From the NCBI GenBank assembly GCA_020747015.1, contig JAGTJM010000005.1, positions 496,001 to 560,000 of the forward strand: a stretch of DNA of 64,000 nucleotides, in the 5' to 3' direction. The position numbers were made by a program, and so were the translations under genes. The notes beneath the pieces are model-generated. The model saw only the letters and a program-made list of their open reading frames with translations, was not told the DNA's origin and ran no database searches. Below, piece after piece: positions 42,026 through 52,635 of the stretch. The DNA comes from Pyrenochaeta sp. MPI-SDFR-AT-0127 (taxonomy: Eukaryota > Ascomycota > Dothideomycetes > Pleosporales > Cucurbitariaceae). The first letter of the stretch is position 1, and each line of letters begins with the position of its first letter.

Positions 42026-43084
42026 CCCCGGTTCTCCACTCTTTCGCTCGGGCAACAGTTTGGTTCTGGGGTCTCAAGTCTAGTTTCTCTCTCGATCCGA
42101 CATCGCCATTAATGACAAGCCAGCATCGAAATTTGCAACACTCTCCCCCCCTCCCATTTGCGCTGCCGACTTCCGACGCCGTTTTGCCCTATCCGCCGCT
42201 TGTGCGCTGCGACGGCGCTGACGGCGGTGGCGGGCGCATACGTCAGAAACTGGGTAGCATAGCATGCCTCGACCTCGCAACGAGGGGGGGAAACCCGGCT
42301 CACAAACCAACGTGTGTGAGAACCATGGATCGCAAGTATAGCGGATGCGTAACATGTTCGTCCCCAAGACCAAGACCTTTTTGCGCCTGAGTATGTGTGC
42401 CTGACTCGAGCTGCGCCGGAGGGCCGAGGCGCGGTTGCTACGGTGTTGGTGTGCTCACGTCCCTTTTCCTTCTGTTGGCAGGATGCAAGAAGCGAAATGA
42501 GGTCATTTGGGGCGGGCTCTCTTTGTATGTGCGGTGCGCCTTTGCCCGCTGCCTGTTTTGGAATGGGTGTGGGTGTGCGCGCATGCAGGTACAGAACGGG
42601 TGCAGGGTGCGGATATTATATTGGGAGCGGCAATGTCGCGTGGGTAATATGGGCTGCGTTAGATGCGGCTCTGGGATATGCAGGGGATATTGGCTGGGCA
42701 ATTAAAGAGGGTGCAGCCTCATTTGAGTGAAATGGAATGGGCCAGGCCATAATCGCAGTTCACTTCACGCAAAGATAGAATAGTGTTTCTTCATTCCTAT
42801 TCTAGACATCTCGAGATTATTTAGTTTTGTAAGGATGTGCGGTTGCTTCAACCAATTCTTTAACTTTTTTTCACAGGCAGCCTGAACCGGCCAACATTAT
42901 CGGTCGCATCAACAGCCCACGCTCCTTTATATAAAATCTTCTGTATAAACATGAACAATGCGTAGCCCAGAAGCCTAGGCTTCAGCGTAGTCAAACTGCG
43001 GTTCTATCCTTAATATCTATATGTTACCATCCGCTTCTACATCCTTCATGTTTCTCTCTACTAGACAAACATAAGCAAATATCA
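40625..43084. other. 2.5-kb non-coding stretch, probably long 3' flank
   Basis: The region is pyrimidine-rich to about 41150, then mixed. Frames at 41342-41911 and 42395-42730 lack domains and cross a GT microsatellite, so I do not call genes. It could include a long 3' untranslated region of the GPI protein gene or a non-coding transcript. Confidence 0.5.
41992..42022 (+). repeat. (GT)n dinucleotide microsatellite
   Basis: Thirty-one bases of pure alternating GT (about 15 units), followed by GCGCCCCC. Confidence 0.95.
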
Positions 43085-43972
43085 TTAGAATGGTCGCCTT
43101 ACGTTCACACGCAGAGGAAACCCTCGATTCTTGTCTTCTTTAACAAGCATGTGCGCATCTGCATCGCGACCGATGACTTCATACAAGATGCGCCGTCGAT
43201 CCGCGCTCGTGTTAAACATCTCGAGCTCCAAAGTGGTAATGTCCACTGCGCTGAAGATATCCAGAATCCTGTGGGCCGTCTTAATGCTCCTCTTAAAGTC
43301 TCCTTCATAGGGCATCAAGGAGCTATGTCCTGAAATACGAAGTCGTTGTATGCCTCCGCCGTTGCTCTGATGCGCCGCCATGGCCCGGGCAAACGAGCGT
43401 AGATATTGGATTGGACATTTGCCATCCTGGCGTTTCATGGGCGTCTCGACCGAGCCAAAATGCCCAATGTAGATTGTCATGTTGCGGATCTTGGAGGTAT
43501 CAAATATGCCAGAAGACCAGTCGTCGGGTCTTTGCATCAGGTACTCGTCGCCCCAGAACCAGGCGGCCTTTCTGGCAAATTGCTCGAGGGCCTCGTTCAG
43601 CACTTCTTTACTTGCCCGCAGCCACGTGGGGAAAGTCTCCGCTATGTCCTTGGGGTTGGTGTATCCGTGCTCTCCGATCAACATTGTGTATTGTCCTTCG
43701 TAGCGTAGCTGGAGTAGAAGGCGGTGGTATGGCGTACTCACAGCTCGGAGGCCCGGATTAGAACGCCAGTAGTAGTCGTAGATGATGTCGCGGATCTCTC
43801 GAGGGAGATCGAAGAATGGTATTGTCTGGACTTTGCTTCCATTGTGTGGTAGGCACTCTTCTTCCTCCTCTTCAGCTGCGCTTGAACTATCCTTCGATAG
43901 CAACGCTCCAGTGCATGTAACGTCCTTCTCTTCTTCGTTTCGCCCGTTGAAGACGACAGCGGAGCTTGCCAT
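43085..43972 (-). CDS. F-box/2EXR-like protein
   Basis: Annotated as a single exon of 295 residues from ATG 43972. After an acidic, Ser/Glu-rich N-terminus (SSSAAEEEEEECLP), the block TIPFFDLPREIRDIIYDYYW (about 51-70) is a clear F-box/2EXR-type motif. YEGQYTMLIGEHG and FPTWLRASKEVLNEALEQFA follow, as in fungal proteins of this large family. A GTGAGT...CTCCAG pair within RAVSTPYHRLLLQ would define a 33-nt in-frame intron, but that is shorter than usual, so I left it coding. The C-terminus (ITTLELEMFNTSADRRRILY) looks ordered. Function unknown; an SCF adaptor or recognition role is possible but not shown. Confidence 0.75.
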   Translation of the reverse strand: MASSAVVFNGRNEEEKDVTCTGALLSKDSSSAAEEEEEECLPHNGSKVQTIPFFDLPREIRDIIYDYYWRSNPGLRAVSTPYHRLLLQLRYEGQYTMLIGEHGYTNPKDIAETFPTWLRASKEVLNEALEQFARKAAWFWGDEYLMQRPDDWSSGIFDTSKIRNMTIYIGHFGSVETPMKRQDGKCPIQYLRSFARAMAAHQSNGGGIQRLRISGHSSLMPYEGDFKRSIKTAHRILDIFSAVDITTLELEMFNTSADRRRILYEVIGRDADAHMLVKEDKNRGFPLRVNVRRPF

Positions 43973-45019
43973 GATCTATTCGAGTATTTGAAAGGTTCTT
44001 TAAACGAAAAAGCGTAGATCCAAGAGAGCCTAGTTCGGGAAGCACAAAGTAATGCCGATCGTGCACTCATAGGGCATCATTTTGTATGCTGACTTTATAC
44101 AGAAGCGTTGGCTAGGAACAAGGTGCACAGGGTGTTCTAGCTAGTCCGTGCACTGCAGCCATCAGCCTCCTCAGCCTCCACAGCCACCACAATGGTTACG
44201 TTCTGGACCCCCAAAACACACCCACCCCATCTTGCGATTATTACCAGCAGTGGAGAACACGAGGCAGGCTACTTCATATTATTCCACGTGTTATGGAACT
44301 CTTCTAGGACTGCTTAGACTACCTTTCGCTTGCCTCGAACAGTGACGTGTGCCAAATGAGATTTTCGTGGGGCTGCAGGTTATATCGACCGTCAATGGGC
44401 CGTCAATGAACCTCAAACACCGGATTGACCCAACCACGGGACGGCCCTCGCGACCGCGATGCATGCTGCGACTGGGGTACAGGAGCCCACGTTCCCCTGC
44501 GCCGGGAGCGTGGCAAGGCAGAGTGCGAGTTCGAAGAATCACGTCCACCACAATGATACTGTATGGCATACCTGACCGTTCCATCATCTACATTACAACG
44601 TCGTCTGGGAGCTTCCTAGCAGAGGCATTCCTTCCTATACCAAACTACCACATTTGAATTGCGAATACTGTTTATAATGGATCGGTAGTCGTCTCGACGA
44701 TCACATAGTCATTCCACTGCAAAGTCGACCAATTGACTATTCTGAATTTCCTCCTGCGAGGAACGTTGGCGCCGTTATCTGGCCAATTCTGATCGAAAAC
44801 TGTCTTTTCCCGAAGAGTGCCTCGAGACCTCACAGGTCACTTCAGGGCAGATTCAACGTCACGGGTGAGTTGCACGTACTAACCCCACCACACTTTGTCA
44901 GCCAAGTAGCTCTATGCTGTGGCACCTCACCGGCAGCCCAGCCTGGTCCCTGGCGAATGCATGAAGCGCTTCACTTCCCCCTTGCCACCGCCTCCGTGAA
45001 GATAGACGATATTGTTATC
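43973..45019. other. Intergenic region between divergent genes; no gene seen
   Basis: About 1 kb. TATAAAG lies on the minus strand near 44097-44091, about 120 nt before the F-box-like gene. The frames at 44291-44657 are antisense shadows of each other with no domain. Confidence 0.55.
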
Positions 45020-46462
45020 ATGGCGAGCTTTGGCTTCTCCATCGGTGACATTCTCCTTGTTAGTGATTATGCTTACACAATCTACAAGTCCTGCAAAAGT
45101 GCAGGAGATGCCTTCAAAACTATCACATCAGACGGTATGTTATGCAAATAACTGGCGCTATACAGGCCCACTGACAGCCAACTGTACAGTGAACTCATTG
45201 CGATCGCTCCTTCTTGCTTTGAACGACGAAATCACAAACCCTAACTCTTCGCTCCGGCGACTTCCCCAAGCGCAGCAGGACGAGTTGACAACTCGACTGC
45301 AGGATTGCAAGTTTGATTTACGCGAAGTCAAGCATATACTTCGTGACTACCGATCCTTGAGCACCAATGATCCACGTTTCCGAGACCGCATGACGTTTAC
45401 AACGGGGAGACAGGCGGCCTTGCGGGAGAGGATAAACACACACACGGCCCGACTACAGCAACTTCTCAGTGGGTGAATATCGGGACGCTTTCCAGAATTG
45501 AGAATAACACCGAGGTGCATCTACTCTCCCTTCTGGAGATACGAGCAAAGCTGAAGGAGATTCATCGGGATCTGCTTGCAGGTCGGCGCGATGCATCTGT
45601 ACTCGATGATCAAGACGGAGCTGCGGCTATTGAGGATGAACTTTTGGGTGATGACATGACCGAAGTCGACGTCAATGTGGATGTCTCACATGAGGTATCT
45701 GAGTGGCTCAACAGAATACGGCCTGAGGTGTCTGAGAGGATAGCCAGTGTTCCGTGTGAGAGTGACTCCGTAGCGGTACAACGCCAGATCCCGAGCCCTA
45801 CGAGTTCCGCTACAACAAATTCATATCGCAGCACCTTTGTGGCTAACACAAGAGCCAACGAAGACTATGACCCCAATCGCGAGCTAATGACTTCGTTTCG
45901 TGTCTTGTTTCCTCTCTTGTTGCCCCAAACAGCTCAGTCGGAATCGTCAACATCTACTCCTTCCCATCATTCACAGCCCGTACCCGTCAATAGACCTACC
46001 TCCAATAACTTATCGCAAGCCGGCTCAAAAGCACACATAGACCATTACGAAGACCTGACGTCAAAGAAAGGAAACCGACAACCGTCGCCTCGGACCACAT
46101 ATTCCTACGAAGCACATACTGGGAAATGGAGCCACAAAGAAGTATATGCTTTTTCTTCGATTCCACGATACAGTGTGGCAATCTTCGTGTGCATCTATGT
46201 GACGAAAGCGGATTTCACTGAAGGAATGGCGGTACGTGTACTACGCGTGAGGATCAAAAGACGCATCGCAGAAGCCCAGAAAGAAGATCGTTTCGAGGAC
46301 ATTATTGTCAGGTTCAAAGTAAAGAAGGTGTCGACGCCGGAATACGGTCATCGTGTTGTATTCAAAGGGCTTGGGAACCAGACTGTCCGGAGTTCCTGGA
46401 CAGGTTCTCGAACCAAGACAGAAGCGGAGGATGTCATCCTCTACCTACACCCATCTGGGTAA
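45020..46462 (+). CDS. HeLo-like N-terminal domain protein with apparent one-base frameshift
   Basis: Start at ATG 45020 (MASFGFSIGDILLVSDYAYT). Exon 1 is 45020-45134, and a 55-nt intron (GTATGT, acceptor TGTACAG) leads to exon 2 at 45190. Exon 2 encodes NSLRSLLLALNDEITNPNSS and LRERINTHTARLQQLLSG, then hits a TGA at 45474. The next frame, open from 45473 to 46462, continues the family pattern (IGTLSRIENNTEVHLLSLLE, then AAAIEDELLGDDMTEVDVNV). One added G in the GGG at 45471-45473 makes the protein continuous. The N-terminal half matches fungal N-terminal helical domains (HeLo-like) found on STAND and other immune-type proteins. The C-terminal part is Ser/Pro-rich, then a basic segment (VRVLRVRIKRRIAEAQK). 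It is either a recently inactivated gene or a sequencing indel. Confidence 0.65.
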
Positions 46463-46668
46463 AAATTTTCTTCTCTCGGGAGGATTTCCTTTCAGATTAG
46501 AGTCGAAGCGCATCAATTGCAAGCTGAACTGTAGGCCAACAATCTGATAGTGTGCCCCATAAGTAACTTGGACATCAGTCCTTGTAGCATTGTCCTTTTG
46601 AAACTGGATACACGCAAGATGTGATAGAGCCATTGATAGTGCAGTACTGACCCAAACATGTGTCAATG

Positions 46669-48482
46669 TTACTCCTTTCCAATAAGACTCCCAACATGCT
46701 CTGCAACTGCCAACATCTTCTCCTCCTGTAGCCTGCGCCCCACAATCTGTAGACTCACATGCGCCCCATCATAAATCTCTGGGTCATCTGTTGCTCATTA
46801 GCATCATCTTCCTCATCCTGAAATTCTTCAGGGAACTTACAATCCTCATGAGCCGCCTTATCCATGTCATTAAGTGGGCTATAACCCTCATCTCTCACAT
46901 CGACATTCTTATCCGCATTTGTAACCGGCACAATTACACTTGTGTAGTCCAAGGCATTAACCCAAACCGAGTAGCCAGCGTACTTGAATCTGTTTGGCCT
47001 CGCAGCCGGCCACGGCGCCAAGGGGCAAATCAGGGCATCGACAGGTCGTCCGGTGCTAGTCTGAGCCGCAGTACTATTCCAGTAATCAAGATATTCCTTT
47101 TTCAAGCTTCGCAGTTGGACGTTAGTAGCGGCGATTTCGCTGCCGGTGAATTCTCGCTTGAGAGATTCGAAGAACTTGACCTGCTCGACCATGGGCTCGC
47201 CGGACAAGGCGAATGCGGAGCGGACGTCGGCGCCGCCGTCGAAGAACCAGGTTCGTAAACAGGCATCGTGGATCAGCTGGTGAGATGGAGGGTCCCATGG
47301 GATGACATCGTGGCCGGCGGATTGGAGGGCTTTAGTAACAATGTCGATGGCTCTGCGTATTGGTGGAGTGGGGTTCACAAACCCATCCGTCTTTATGATA
47401 CCGAATGCCAATTTTCCCCCTTCTCCGGCTCCGTTCTTGACTTTGTCCAGGATCTCGTTCTCGTGGTCGTAGCGCCAGGGGATTTCGTGGACGAGCGGAT
47501 CAACCAACCATGGCTGTTGGGCAAGAAGGGCTTTGGTGGCGAGGCGGAGTGAAGCCACATTTGAAGCTAGTGGTCCGACGACAGATAAAATGCTGTTTTG
47601 GCCGTCCATGGAGTTTGCCATGCCTTCATATGGGAGACGACCTCCAGAGGGGCGGAGACCATACAGGCCATTAAAGGCAGCCGGAATGCGGATTGAACCG
47701 CCAATATCTGTGCCGAAACCAAGTGGTGCTACAAAATGTCAGCCAAACTCCCAGACGGTACGATTCGCAATGATGGAGGCGATTGAGACCCAAAACCACT
47801 CACATCCTCTGATGCCAATCAACGCTCCCTCTCCGCCCGAACTCCCACCACTAGTTAGCCTCCTGTTTTTAGGATTCAACGTATACCCAATGATGTTATT
47901 CGTCGTCTCACCAGTCATGAGAGTATGAGGGACTGCAGTCTTACAATACAAGACGGCACCCGCATTCCTCAGCATCTTCACCATCTCCGACTCGTACACT
48001 TTCTCTTTCCCCGTATCCTTTTTGCCCTGGAAGGTACCAATCCAGCCAACATAGCCCATGGTGGTTTCGACATCTTTGACGTGGAACTGGTCTTTCAGCG
48101 ACACGGGCACGCCGTGGAGGGGACCGATGGTCTTCTTGTGTTGGGCATAGTATGCATCAAGGCGCTTTGCATCCTCGATGGCGGCGTTGAAGAAGATCTC
48201 ATGCAGGCAATGGAGTAGTTGATGTGCCAGCGCTGCTCTATGACAATATGCTCGGGTGACATCTTCTGCACTCCATGCTCCCGTCTTTACATGTTCGGCA
48301 ATCACATCGGCACTGGACTGCGTGATCTGAACTTCCCCTTCTGTTAAGTACTGCTTGATATACTCGGTAACATCGACCTGCTCTTCTACTGACGGTGGAT
48401 TTGGGATGCGCCATTCTGATGGAATAGCAGCGAGAATGGAGTCACGCTTCTGTTTGGCGAGGTCTTGCCAGGATGTTGCCAT
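46669..48482 (-). CDS. Fungal amidase (acetamidase-type, amidase-signature family)
   Basis: Three exons: 48482-47804, 47728-46841 and 46787-46669; 561 residues. Introns of 75 and 53 nt have good GTGAGT/GTAAGT donors, and both joins restore family sequence. ATG 48482 (MATSWQDLAKQKRDSILAAI) is the usual family start, although the frame extends 21 codons upstream. The Ser-Ser-Lys triad region is present: VPVSLKDQFHVKDVETTMGY holds the catalytic Lys, LTSGGSSGGEGALIGIRGSP the cis-Ser loop, and FGTDIGGSIRIPAAFNGLYG the nucleophile Ser. The spliced C-terminus ends HEDYDPEIYDGAHVSLQIVG and then RRLQEEK, typical of fungal acetamidases. It hydrolyses small amides to acid plus ammonia, probably for nitrogen use. 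The substrate is unknown. No targeting signal. Confidence 0.93.
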
Positions 48483-49255
48483 GATTTCAAAATGGTGTAA
48501 GTTGAGGGAGGGCAGAAGCGAAGGTGTTAGGAGACAGTCATTCACTCATGAAGAGAATTTGGTCATGATATGACTTAGGCCTACGTATTGCACAGTGGCT
48601 GCATAAGGTAAAGGATACGGTAGGCAGCCGTTATAAAAGGTGGGGTAGCTTTCTCCGCTGTAAAAGGAATTACGCAGAGAGGTACCTTCCACATCTGGAG
48701 AGCTACAAGTCCACGGCGGAAACAATCCGCTCATCATAGTAATGCCATCTGCTCTTATACAGCCACCGATGTCATACAGCCGGGTTGAAGTCTAATCTGC
48801 TTATCATTCGAACATGAGGGGCAAACCGAACGCCATGTGGGGAGCATGTAGCGGAGATAGCACGGAGATAGACACGGATGGTGAAAACCACAAAGCGCAG
48901 GCCATGGTCGGAACAAACTTCATAAGTAGAGCTAACCGCTTCAAATCATACTCGAACTATATAGGTATCTGCAAGCTGCAAGAAGGGCTACAAGCAACAA
49001 GGAAAAAACGCTGCGAAGCTTCAATTCTCCAACGACGCCTAACAATGCCCAGAGAGTAATGCAGGTGCAGCGAGATTGCTCACAGCGATGGAATAGCAAA
49101 TCGAACGTGTCGGTGAAGTTGCTGATGAGCCGTATATACCAGTCTAAAATACGAAGAACTTGTGGTATCTTTGAGCAAGGATAAACACTTGAAGAGCCAA
49201 AGGAAAATCGTCGTAAACATTGCTTATTTTTGGGGGCAGATTGCTCACTGCTCGC
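48483..49255. other. Intergenic region between two minus-strand genes; no gene seen
   Basis: About 770 nt. Short frames at 48546-49059 are unsupported. Confidence 0.6.
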
Positions 49256-50771
49256 TCATACGGTCTCCACGTAGTTGCTATGGTCAAGTTAGTAATGCGC
49301 GTGATCAAACTTGGTGTGTTTGAACGTACCTTGGGAATATGCCTTCTCTGTCACCTACTCTACCCGTCCACCAATCTGTTTCATTTTCTGTTCTTTTGAG
49401 TATAGTGATGATTTCGCCTTTCTTGAAGGCTAAATCACCCGGCTGATCTGCATCGAATGTGAATTTGGCAATGGCCTGATCCGATTGTAGGTTTGCTTTC
49501 TTCTGGCCAAAGACAGGCTTTGGCGCGGTTGGCCGTCCTGGCTTTGAAGAGCGGTCGCTGTACGAGTAATCATCGCCAAAAGTCGAAGCCCGGCCTCGTG
49601 AATCCAAGCGGTCAAAGGTTTCATTTGGGTTTGCGCGAGTGGAGAAGGAACGATTGAGGCTTCCTGCAGATGCCGGTTGTCGGTCGTAGACGTCGTCTGC
49701 CCAGGTCGATGAGCGCTTAGGGCGGTCGCTGTATGCATAGTCATCGTCTGCCTGGCCGAGGGACCCGGTTCGGTCTCTCCTGACGCCTTCACCCATTGCA
49801 GAACCTTTGCGACCTTGCCACACGACGTTGTCGTGAGAGTCGTCGTAGACCGGGATGTCGTTGTACATGGCGTCGGCTTGAACATTGGCTGCGCCTCCTA
49901 CTCCAGAGAATACCCTCGAGTTGAGTATGCGCAGGAGTGGGTCGGCAGCAGGCGGTGGCGGGACCTGGCCGCTGAGCAGTTCTCGCGCAGTCCATCGGCG
50001 ACCGTAGAGCTTCTCGTTTGCGTCTCTTCGTTCGATGATGCCGCTACCCTCCAGACTAACACCAGCAAACAGTCCCTTCGTCTTGCTGTAGCTGAATATG
50101 CCAGCCACGCCCTTCAAGCTGGCTGCTCCGGCTGCTTCCGCATTGCGCCCAACGGGTCCGGCTGCAATCGACACATTGCCGCCCAATGTCAGCGATCCTG
50201 CCTGTGCAAATGTCCTGACTGCCGATGCGTCGTTGAGGATGAAGACAAAGTCTGTCAGCTCGAAGCCAATCTGCCCGCCGAACCCTCCACCGACTGTTCC
50301 GATGGCTGAGGGCGCTGACCACGATCCGTCTGCGAGACGCGCAACAACGACGCCGGAACCGAATCGCGCTGTGCCTAGGAAGCCAGCTTTGAAGACTGTG
50401 AGAATTGCGAGGCCCTGTTAGCACGGTGGGTTAGCATCTGTTTCCATGTTCGGGTGGCATTGGGCGTCCATGGTAAGCTCTGGGCGGGACCTGGGCGTTT
50501 GGCGGGGATGGGCGGAGTCTTGTGGAATAGAAGTGTACCTTCGCATTGGCAAGAACATTGGGTGGAATAATCTTGTCAGGCCCAAAAGCCTGTCGCGGGT
50601 CTACAAAAGAAGCCAGAATCTTGCCCGTCTTTCTGCATTCGCCTGCGCAAGAGAGCTTGTCAGCGACGTCACCGCAGCACCCGGACAGCCGAGCCTCACC
50701 AGCGCAGAAGCGCAGATATAAAACTTACTGCTCATAGACGAGGGCAGTGGGTTGTTCAGTCCGAGGCCCAT
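49256..50771 (-). CDS. YSC84: Ysc84-type actin-binding SH3 protein
   Basis: Four exons: 50771-50729, 50642-50539, 50414-49330 and 49277-49256; 417 residues. The first exon is 43 nt (MGLGLNNPLPSSMS) and the last only 22 nt, encoding the end of the SH3 fold (SNYVETV). Reading through the last intron instead would break this motif. The Ysc84 lipid/actin-binding domain covers about 15-210: GKILASFVDPRQAFGPDKII, GLAILTVFKAGFLGTARFGS, GFGGQIGFELTDFVFILND and SLTLGGNVSIAAGPVGRNAE. A Ser/Arg/Tyr-rich linker with repeated DDYxYSDR follows. The SH3 domain (about 360-417) has FTFDADQPGDLAFKKGEIIT and NETDWWTGRVGDREGIFPSN. The yeast homologues Ysc84/Lsb3 and Lsb4 act at cortical actin patches in endocytosis, and this is very likely the orthologue. 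Confidence 0.95.
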
Positions 50772-51696
50772 GGTGAAGACTGCTTTGCTGGGTCAATGTT
50801 TTTGTTCGTGTGGAGAGAATCAGCGCGTTGCCGCAGTATAAGCTGTCAAAAGGTGGAGGGGTGGGACGTTGGAGTCCGGCGATTATGACAAAATGTGGCT
50901 GTGGCTCAGCAGACACGCGTGTGTGCTTGGCCCCGGACGCACAACGCTGCCATTTCCTGCTCTCCTCCAGTGTGTCCATAACATGTACTCACACGGCTTT
51001 GGCCACATGATGCATCTTCACTCGCTCCGTACATTGTCGCAAATGACGTCGATGAGTCCACCGCCACAGCGCCGCCACAGCTATTGCCCTGAGAGATCAT
51101 TCATCCGCCACACCACCATTGACTCTTGGAGACATTATAAGAGTCCGCCTGCAAAAGATTCTTGTCCGTTGCCACTGCCTATCCTACACTCAAAGCAATG
51201 CCACCAGCGTCGTCAGAAGCCGTGGTACCAAGGTTTCTACATGCTTGGCCCATATCCTTTTCCTGGGCATCTCTCGGATCCGACCAATCTTGCTTTCGGC
51301 TGTGTATCACGCTGTCACATCCACTTCATCACCTCAAGCATTTCTCAGTCTTCACTTTTTCTTTGGCTCTACTGATTGACATTTCTGCGTAGATTATCAT
51401 GGCTCAAGTGAATGGTCCATCCTGGCGTTATCCTTGTTGTGGTCCACCTCCAGGTCACGCGGCAAGCACAAACATCAGCCTCATGCGCACATCAAGCTTA
51501 TTGTCTTCAAAGGCCCTTCATTGGTGCTCATCTGTTATTTTCTGCCAATGCCTTTGAGTCCGAACGAGCAACGCATGTTAGCCTGCTTTGTTGACTGTCC
51601 ACTCAAGGAGATCCCGGCTGCAAGCCAGATTTGGGCGCCTAAAGTCTAGTCTCGTCAATCTTCAATTTTGTTCATAAATGACCTTCCTTATGATGC
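50772..51696. other. Intergenic region; no gene seen
   Basis: Upstream flank of the Ysc84 gene. Overlapping plus-strand frames (50810-51649) lack features and are not supported. Confidence 0.5.
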
Positions 51697-51795
51697 GTCT
51701 TGATTAGGGTGGCCGATGGGTAGGGGTTGGGTTACCCCGCGGGTTACCTCTTATTTTAGCTATAACTTTCCTAAATTATAACGTAATTTAATAAC

Positions 51796-51832
51796 TTTTA
51801 GCTTATTTTATAGATCTAATCTATATCTATAA
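51796..51832 (+). repeat. Left arm of internal inverted repeat of the MITE-like element
   Basis: It pairs with 51989-52025 (reverse complement) over 37 nt with 6 mismatches, so transcripts of this element could fold into a long hairpin. Confidence 0.85.
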
Positions 51833-51988
51833 CTTTTATATATAAAATTTCTTTTTAAAAAAATAATTACGTAAGTTATTAAGGTTTTAAAGCGTGGGTA
51901 CTGGTGGCCTAATTAAGTGGGTATCGAAAAATGGGTATTGAAATAACTGACGTAATAAAAGATATATTACGTAATTAAAATTCTAGAT

Positions 51989-52025
51989 TTATAGATCTAG
52001 CTAATAGCTATAAAATAAACTAAAA
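51989..52025 (-). repeat. Right arm of internal inverted repeat of the MITE-like element
   Basis: Reverse complement partner of 51796-51832; 31 of 37 positions match. Confidence 0.85.
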
Positions 52026-52110
52026 TTTACCTAATTTGGACTAGTATTGATAGAGGAATAAATAAAAGAAAGATTAGGGGGTATACCCACCCAACCAGCC
52101 TAGTCTTGAT

Positions 52111-52635
52111 CCCTCTAGGCTCAGATGAGTTCATGTTCCTCCTGCGAACGGTTGCGCTTAGTTCATGTCAGGGAGCCATAGCCACAACAAATTCAACTTT
52201 AAAGCTGGCATTGTGAGGCTATTAGCTGGAAATGATTGTCTTCAAAGTCTACGTTTTAGATTCATCAATGGGAGGCGGGGCTAATGCGAACGCGCTGCAA
52301 GGCTGAAAACATAAATGAAGCAGAATGATGAGGCTGATTAAGGAGGCAGCCAGTGAGAGACTAGCCACCTGAACACCACGCCCAGGGAACCGCACACCCA
52401 CCAACCTTGATCATTCCTTGTACCTGGCCACTGAGAAAAGATAATTTATGTACAGTTGATCTTGAGTCCAGGCAGCTGTGCATGGATAAGAGTGCTGTTT
52501 TCAACCAGGCTAGCGAATTCGTGGCTCACTGGGATTGGGACGCGCACGTGTCAGCCTGGTCTGTGGCCTTCAACAAAAGATACAACCTCCTCAAACACCA
52601 AAAAGGCTCAACTTCACGAGCATTGTAAGCCCAAC
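52111..52635. other. Intergenic region after the MITE-like element; no gene seen
   Basis: About 525 nt forming the promoter of the membrane protein gene. Small frames around 52407-52776 are unsupported, apart from the first exon described in the next gene. Confidence 0.5.

Larger units (their letters stand above)
51697..52110. mobile_element. Non-autonomous hAT-like element (MITE), 398 bp, with 8-bp target-site duplication
   Basis: The element itself is 51705-52102. It is flanked by the direct repeat GTCTTGAT at 51697-51704 and 52103-52110. The left end TAGGGTGGCCGATGGGTA and the reverse complement of the right end, TAGGCTGGTTGGGTGGGTA, form an imperfect terminal inverted repeat with T/A-G-G starts. 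An internal inverted repeat of 37 nt (51796-51832 against 51989-52025) matches at 31 of 37 positions. The interior is very A+T-rich and carries several GGGTA/TACCC copies. There is no open frame of any size. An 8-bp duplication and TAGGG-type ends are typical of the hAT superfamily. C-to-T type mismatches between the ends suggest repeat-induced or ordinary decay. Confidence 0.75.

Noticed and set aside
42395..42730. Overlapping Cys-rich frames near the microsatellite
   Set aside because: Two plus-strand frames over the same DNA are both Cys/Gly-rich, a sign of G+C-skewed non-coding sequence rather than a cysteine-rich effector. Neither has a signal peptide.
45473..45495. A 23-nt intron (GTGAAT...TTCCAG) restoring the HeLo-like gene frame
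   Set aside because: It is far below normal fungal intron length, and the DNA it would remove encodes family-like sequence (IGTLSR). Kept only as a test in the findings.
50869..51375. 168-codon plus-strand frame antisense-side of Ysc84
   Set aside because: It begins at an internal position with no family similarity, and several parallel frames exist over the same stretch.
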